Source: JBLHRE01 sp047625765 (lineage in GTDB: Bacteria; Bacteroidota; Bacteroidia; Flavobacteriales; JBLHRE01). Taken from it: a stretch of 11,021 nt of DNA. The position numbers and the translations under genes were made by a program. The stretch lies in assembly GCA_047625765.1 (NCBI GenBank), contig JBLHRE010000051.1:1-11021 (forward strand). Direction: 5' to 3'. Below, one piece after another: positions 7,252 to 11,021 of the stretch; position 1 is the stretch's first letter; each line of letters starts with the position of its first letter. The notes beneath the pieces were generated by a model that was not told where the DNA came from, made no database searches, and was given only the letters and a program-made list of their open reading frames with translations.

Positions 7252-10200
7252 ATGAAAACCCAGACTTCCCCAGCCATATATTTCTTTTTAGCCTTATTTT
7301 TAAGCTTTGCACAACTCAGCAACACCTGTTACGCACAAGCTACAGCCACAGAGCAAGATTGCTTTGGTGCAAGAATGATTTGTGACTTATCTAGTGGAAG
7401 CTATACGTTTGTAGTTCCGAATGGTCAGTTTGGAGAAGGTGCTTATCCTGGGGAAATTCCTACAGGAACCTGCCTCGGAGCTACTGCAGAAACCAATAGT
7501 CTATGGTTTGGATTTGCACCATTTCTTGGAGGAGCTTGTTTTACAATTACACCGGCAGACCTAACAGCTAATTACGATTGGGCCGTGTTCAATGTCGATA
7601 ATTTTGGTTGTGATGGTATCTTTGCCAATGCGGGAGCAATGCAAGTTGAATGCAATGCCTCTACAAATCCAGGCCCAACGGGTGCCAATGGTAATATTGG
7701 AGGTCTAGCCAGTCCTTGTCTCAACTTTGCAATTAATCAATTATACGTATTAGTAATTACCAATACTAGTGGCTCAAATGCGGGATACACACTTGAGGTA
7801 ACCCCAAACACCCCGCCCAACATTGATGATGAAGAACCAACGCCTCAATTACCACCCAATTATAGTCCTGATTGCGGAACTACCGTTATCCCCTTAACAA
7901 TGACAGAAGAAGTTGCCTGTAGTACGGTTGATCTCGCTGACTTTCAATTTTATGATAACACCAGAGGCATTTTTCATACCATTACCAATTTAGCAAAACC
8001 CCAATGTGTTACCCCAAGGGAATACTCTAAATTATATAACCTAACCATCTCACCGCCCTTGAGATATGACACACAATATATTCTAACGGCTGATGGCTTT
8101 GATGATTTATGTGGTAATACACTTATTGATTGGTTTGTAAGTTTTTTCAGCAAAACCTTTAAGAGTTACCAATATAATACAAATCCATCCGCTTGCGATA
8201 ATTCTACTGACGGGTCCATTATTATAGAAATTTTAACATTTATAGGCCCAGCACCTTATCCCATGACATGGATCGATCAATGGGGAGATACAATTATTAC
8301 AAAAGGATATACCGGAGGTCCTGACACCTTATCAAATTTAAGCTCTGGGATGTATTACTTATATCATAATAATTGTTTCATTGATTCTATTATGGTTCCT
8401 TCAAATAGTAATTCTTCCATTTACCACGATCCAATTATCACAAATGATAATTGCGATAATGGCATAGGGTCTATTGAACCACTAATTACAGGTACCCACC
8501 CTCCTTTTACGTTTCAATGGGATGACGGACCAACAGCGGAGAATAGGTATAACCTGATCTCTGGATCATATATTTTGACCGTGACAGATGCCAATGCCTG
8601 CGTTCAAGACTTCACGTATCAAATTAATAACCTGTCCAATCCCACTGCCAATGCAGGTATCGGTGGAGAAACCTGCACAGGGACTTTCCAATTAACTGCG
8701 CAGCCGTCCATTTCGGGTTCTTCAGGATCTTGGCAACATAATGGTGTGGGCATCCTTTTCAATCCAAACAGCAGTTCGGATACTGTTCTTGTTAGTAGTG
8801 CTGCCCAACAAACAGTGCGGTTTATCTGGACAGAAACAATAAATAAATGCAGTAATAGCGATACCATAGAAGTATCCTTTATAAATCAGCCAATGGCTGA
8901 TGCGGGCTTTGGTGGAAATGTCTGTGGTATGAATACCCAATTGCATGGAATCATTAGCCCGTATCAAGGAACTTGGTCAGACAGTACGGGCAGCCTAGTG
9001 ACCTATAGTCCAGATATCCACGACCCAAGTGCATTTGTTGTTGTGGATAATAGTCTTGCGGGTGTTCCGCTGACTTTTTACTGGTCTAAAGACAATCTAG
9101 GATGTACAGACAACGACTCGGTGATCTTTACGTTCTATGATGTTCCTGTTGCGGAAGCAGGTGATTCTGGAGCAGTCTGCGATTCTTGTTTTCAATTAAA
9201 TGCCAGTCCTACTAACGGAACAGGAACATGGTCTGCTAGGTACTTAAATGGTACTATGGCTCCTGTTAATTTCTCACCGAGTGATACGACAGAAAATGCT
9301 CTAGCCTGTTCTGAGGTGTATGATTCTTTATCCTTTTATTGGTCGGTAGATTTCGGTGTCTGTATCACTAAAGATAGCACCTCTGTAGTTTTCGTGGAAA
9401 CTCCTCTTGCCAATGCAGGAATGGATGATTCCATTTGTGGGGATACCTATTCCTTGAATGCCAGCTATAGCGTGAGTTCTGCGCCTAATAATGGCCTTTG
9501 GACATCCAATAATGCGCTGGTGTTTTCAGATACAAGCGATCCTAAAGCAGTTATTACGGTAAGTACTTATGGTTGGCATGAATTGTTTTGGAGAGAAGTC
9601 AATGGTGCTTGTTTTGATACTGATACCCTTCGCTTGTTCTTTTCAGAAGTACCCATTGCTAATGCGGGAAATGATTCGGCTATTTGTGAACTGAGCTATA
9701 CACTTCAGGCTTCTCCTTCGGTTGGTTCTGGCTATTGGTCTGATAATTCGGGTGGGCTTATTACCTATAGTCCTAATTCTTTGGTTCCAAATCCTTCTGT
9801 GGATGCTGGTAGTGCTGGCTATGGTTTGTATCAATTTATCTGGAACGAGCGTAATAATGCTTGTAGCAGTTCAGATACCATCGCCATTCGTTTTGTGGAG
9901 CAGCCTAGCGTCTATGCTGGGCTCAATGATTCCCTTTGTGGAGACACTTATATCCTTCAGGCAGATACCCCAACTACGGGATCAGGAACATGGTCCATTC
10001 TCTCAGGAGGAACTGCCAATTTCACAAATGCAAACAAGGCCATTACGGCTGTTACCATAAATCGAACTACGGAAAATCAACTCTTCTTCTTTGTCTGGAC
10101 AGAGAACAATGGTTTTGGATGTATTGATAGGGACACCGTTTCGATTCTATTTAAAAAACAGCCATTTGCCTTTGCTGGAGGAGATCAGGATGTCTGTAGT

Positions 10201-11021
10201 TTCTTTTTTCAACTTTCTGCCAACCCTTCTGTGTCCAATAGCTATTGGGAGGATAATTCGGGAGGCTTGGTGATCTATGATCCAGATAAAAACAGTCCAA
10301 ATCCTAACATTGATGCTACGGCTTTTGGCTATGGAAACATTGATTTTTATTGGAAGGAATTTAATGAGGAATGCATGGACGCAGACACCATTACCATTAC
10401 CTCTCATGATTTGCCTTCGGCTGAGGCGGGTGAAGGTGATACCCTTTGTGGCAATTGCGTTTCGTTAAATGCCGATGCTACGGCTGGTTTGGGGACTTGG
10501 TCGGCAAGAAGACTCGGTGACAATACGCCTGTTTCTGCCACCTATTCGCCTAATGAGAGTACTGAGAATGCTACGGCTTGTGTGCTGGTAGCTGATTCCA
10601 TTATTTTTGAGTGGACAACTGATTTAGGAGTCTGTATCTCTTCTGATACCACCCTAGTTATCTTTAAGCCCATTCCGAACACCTATGCAGGAGAAGATGA
10701 TACTATTTGTGATTTATCTTATTCCCTTCAGGCACTTCCTTCTATAGGAACTGGTGCATGGACGGCTTCCGTATCGGGGACTAGTTATACTCCTGATTCA
10801 ACTGATGCCAATGCCATGGTTACTGTTTCTTCTTATGACAAGATTACCTTCTCATGGACAGAATCACTTGATGGATGTACTAATTCAGATCTGGCAACTA
10901 TTTCCTTTTTTGATACCCCTGTTATTGAGGCGGGACCAGACCACACGCTTTGTAGTGATTCCGTTTTTCTTTCGGGTTCTAGCCCAGGGATTGGTGGTTC
11001 TGGTACTTGGACAAGTTCCGT
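7252..11021 (+). CDS. Giant secreted protein with SprB-like and tandem Ig-like repeats (5' part, runs off window)
   Basis: The frame stays open from ATG 7252 to the window edge, giving 1256 residues with the C-terminus missing. Residues 1-28 form a signal peptide (AIYFFLALFLSFA core, cleavage likely after CYA). Residues 36-183 form the Cys-rich N-terminal domain common in large Bacteroidota surface proteins: DCFGARMIC, TNSLWFGFAP, YDWAVFNV, QVECN, GPTGANG, YVLVIT. A Pro/acidic linker spans 184-206. Residues 207-303 look like an Ig-type domain with paired cysteines (PDCGTTVIPL, VACSTVDLADF, LTADGFDDLCG). Residues 305-392 and 394-462 are SprB-like repeats; the second is clearer (NDNCDNGIGSI, PPFTFQWDDG, SGSYILTVTDANAC). 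From residue 464, ten tandem repeats of about 84 residues follow. Such proteins are typically exported by Sec and the T9SS and act as surface adhesins or gliding-related filaments. That role is inference here, since the sorting domain is not in view. I found no clear promoter in the 78 bp upstream. Confidence 0.9.
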   Translation, partial: MKTQTSPAIYFFLALFLSFAQLSNTCYAQATATEQDCFGARMICDLSSGSYTFVVPNGQFGEGAYPGEIPTGTCLGATAETNSLWFGFAPFLGGACFTITPADLTANYDWAVFNVDNFGCDGIFANAGAMQVECNASTNPGPTGANGNIGGLASPCLNFAINQLYVLVITNTSGSNAGYTLEVTPNTPPNIDDEEPTPQLPPNYSPDCGTTVIPLTMTEEVACSTVDLADFQFYDNTRGIFHTITNLAKPQCVTPREYSKLYNLTISPPLRYDTQYILTADGFDDLCGNTLIDWFVSFFSKTFKSYQYNTNPSACDNSTDGSIIIEILTFIGPAPYPMTWIDQWGDTIITKGYTGGPDTLSNLSSGMYYLYHNNCFIDSIMVPSNSNSSIYHDPIITNDNCDNGIGSIEPLITGTHPPFTFQWDDGPTAENRYNLISGSYILTVTDANACVQDFTYQINNLSNPTANAGIGGETCTGTFQLTAQPSISGSSGSWQHNGVGILFNPNSSSDTVLVSSAAQQTVRFIWTETINKCSNSDTIEVSFINQPMADAGFGGNVCGMNTQLHGIISPYQGTWSDSTGSLVTYSPDIHDPSAFVVVDNSLAGVPLTFYWSKDNLGCTDNDSVIFTFYDVPVAEAGDSGAVCDSCFQLNASPTNGTGTWSARYLNGTMAPVNFSPSDTTENALACSEVYDSLSFYWSVDFGVCITKDSTSVVFVETPLANAGMDDSICGDTYSLNASYSVSSAPNNGLWTSNNALVFSDTSDPKAVITVSTYGWHELFWREVNGACFDTDTLRLFFSEVPIANAGNDSAICELSYTLQASPSVGSGYWSDNSGGLITYSPNSLVPNPSVDAGSAGYGLYQFIWNERNNACSSSDTIAIRFVEQPSVYAGLNDSLCGDTYILQADTPTTGSGTWSILSGGTANFTNANKAITAVTINRTTENQLFFFVWTENNGFGCIDRDTVSILFKKQPFAFAGGDQDVCSFFFQLSANPSVSNSYWEDNSGGLVIYDPDKNSPNPNIDATAFGYGNIDFYWKEFNEECMDADTITITSHDLPSAEAGEGDTLCGNCVSLNADATAGLGTWSARRLGDNTPVSATYSPNESTENATACVLVADSIIFEWTTDLGVCISSDTTLVIFKPIPNTYAGEDDTICDLSYSLQALPSIGTGAWTASVSGTSYTPDSTDANAMVTVSSYDKITFSWTESLDGCTNSDLATISFFDTPVIEAGPDHTLCSDSVFLSGSSPGIGGSGTWTSS
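8164..8640 (+). other. Two SprB-like repeat domains in the giant protein
   Basis: The first (residues 305-392) has ACDNSTDGSIII, YPMTWIDQWGD, LSNLSSGMYYLY and NNCFIDSI. The second (394-462) has NCDNGIGSIEP, PPFTFQWDDG, YNLISGSYILTVTDANAC. Both follow the SprB repeat pattern: Cys, a D-G-S/I strand, a P-(Y/F)-T-W strand, an S-G-x-Y strand and a terminal Cys. The first diverges most near its middle. SprB itself is a gliding-motility surface adhesin, but this repeat occurs in many non-motility proteins too. Confidence 0.7.
8641..11021 (+). repeat. Ten tandem ~84-residue Cys-paired Ig-like repeats (last one cut)
   Basis: Each unit starts with Pro-x-x-x-(A/E)-G and an (I/L/V/T)C about nine residues later. 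It has a Trp in a G-(T/S/Y/A)-W strand near the middle, then an (F/Y/L)xW strand, and a second Cys before D-(T/S) near the end. Units begin at bases 8641, 8890, 9145, 9403, 9652, 9904, 10162, 10414, 10675 and 10918, so spacing is 243 to 261 bp (81 to 87 residues). The two conserved cysteines per unit suggest a disulfide in each domain. Units 3 and 8 carry two more cysteines each (VCDSC and LALAC-type positions; LCGNC and ATAC). Sequence identity between units is moderate and synonymous codons differ widely, so these are old duplications or have been reshuffled, not recent copies. Confidence 0.9.

Noticed and set aside
7315..7340. Lipoprotein signal at Cys26 of the giant protein
   Set aside because: The residues before the Cys (SNT) do not fit a lipobox, and a CYA cleavage site for signal peptidase I follows at once.
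9722..10468. Plus- and minus-strand open frames of 60-112 codons within the repeat array
   Set aside because: They overlap the long in-frame repeat protein and only mirror its repeated sequence in other frames.
8641..11021. Recent tandem DNA duplication or assembly artefact in the repeat array
   Set aside because: Units are only moderately similar and differ at many synonymous positions, so they are neither recent copies nor a collapsed-repeat error.

Overview
The window looks like a chromosomal segment of a Bacteroidota bacterium, of a Flavobacteriales or Saprospirales-like type. Four things point there: a fused secD-secF gene; promoters of the Bacteroidota form (TTG / TAnnTTTG) with no clear Shine-Dalgarno sequences; a secreted protein ending in a type IX secretion (T9SS) type A sorting domain (VYPNP motif, Lys-rich terminus); and large Cys-containing surface proteins with SprB-like and Ig-like repeats. 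The DNA is AT-rich.

Layout. Positions 1-1097 (minus) hold the 5' part of a secreted protein that runs off the left edge. Positions 1140-3296 (minus) hold a complete 718-residue FG-GAP/VCBS-repeat protein with signal peptide and T9SS sorting domain. It lies 42 bp upstream of the first gene and probably shares its transcript. A 270-bp divergent intergenic region (3297-3566) carries one promoter candidate for each direction. Positions 3567-6602 (plus) hold secDF, a 1011-residue SecD-SecF fusion, closed by a perfect 16-bp hairpin terminator. Positions about 6681-7173 hold a decayed ketopantoate reductase (panE/apbA-like) pseudogene with frameshifts and a large central deletion. From 7252 to the right edge (plus) runs the first 1256 residues of a giant secreted protein: signal peptide, Cys-rich N-terminal domain, Ig-like domain, two SprB-like repeats, and then ten tandem Cys-paired repeats of about 84 residues, the last cut by the window edge.

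How it fits together. SecDF is the inner-membrane, proton-driven helper of the Sec translocase. All three flanking genes encode proteins with Sec signal peptides, so they are expected clients of Sec and then, at least for the FG-GAP protein, of the T9SS. This is a functional theme and not evidence of an operon: secDF has its own promoter candidate and terminator. I see no RNA gene, CRISPR array, insertion sequence or phage gene. The parts least explained by standard annotation are the panE remnant and the mosaic subtype structure of the large repeat array.
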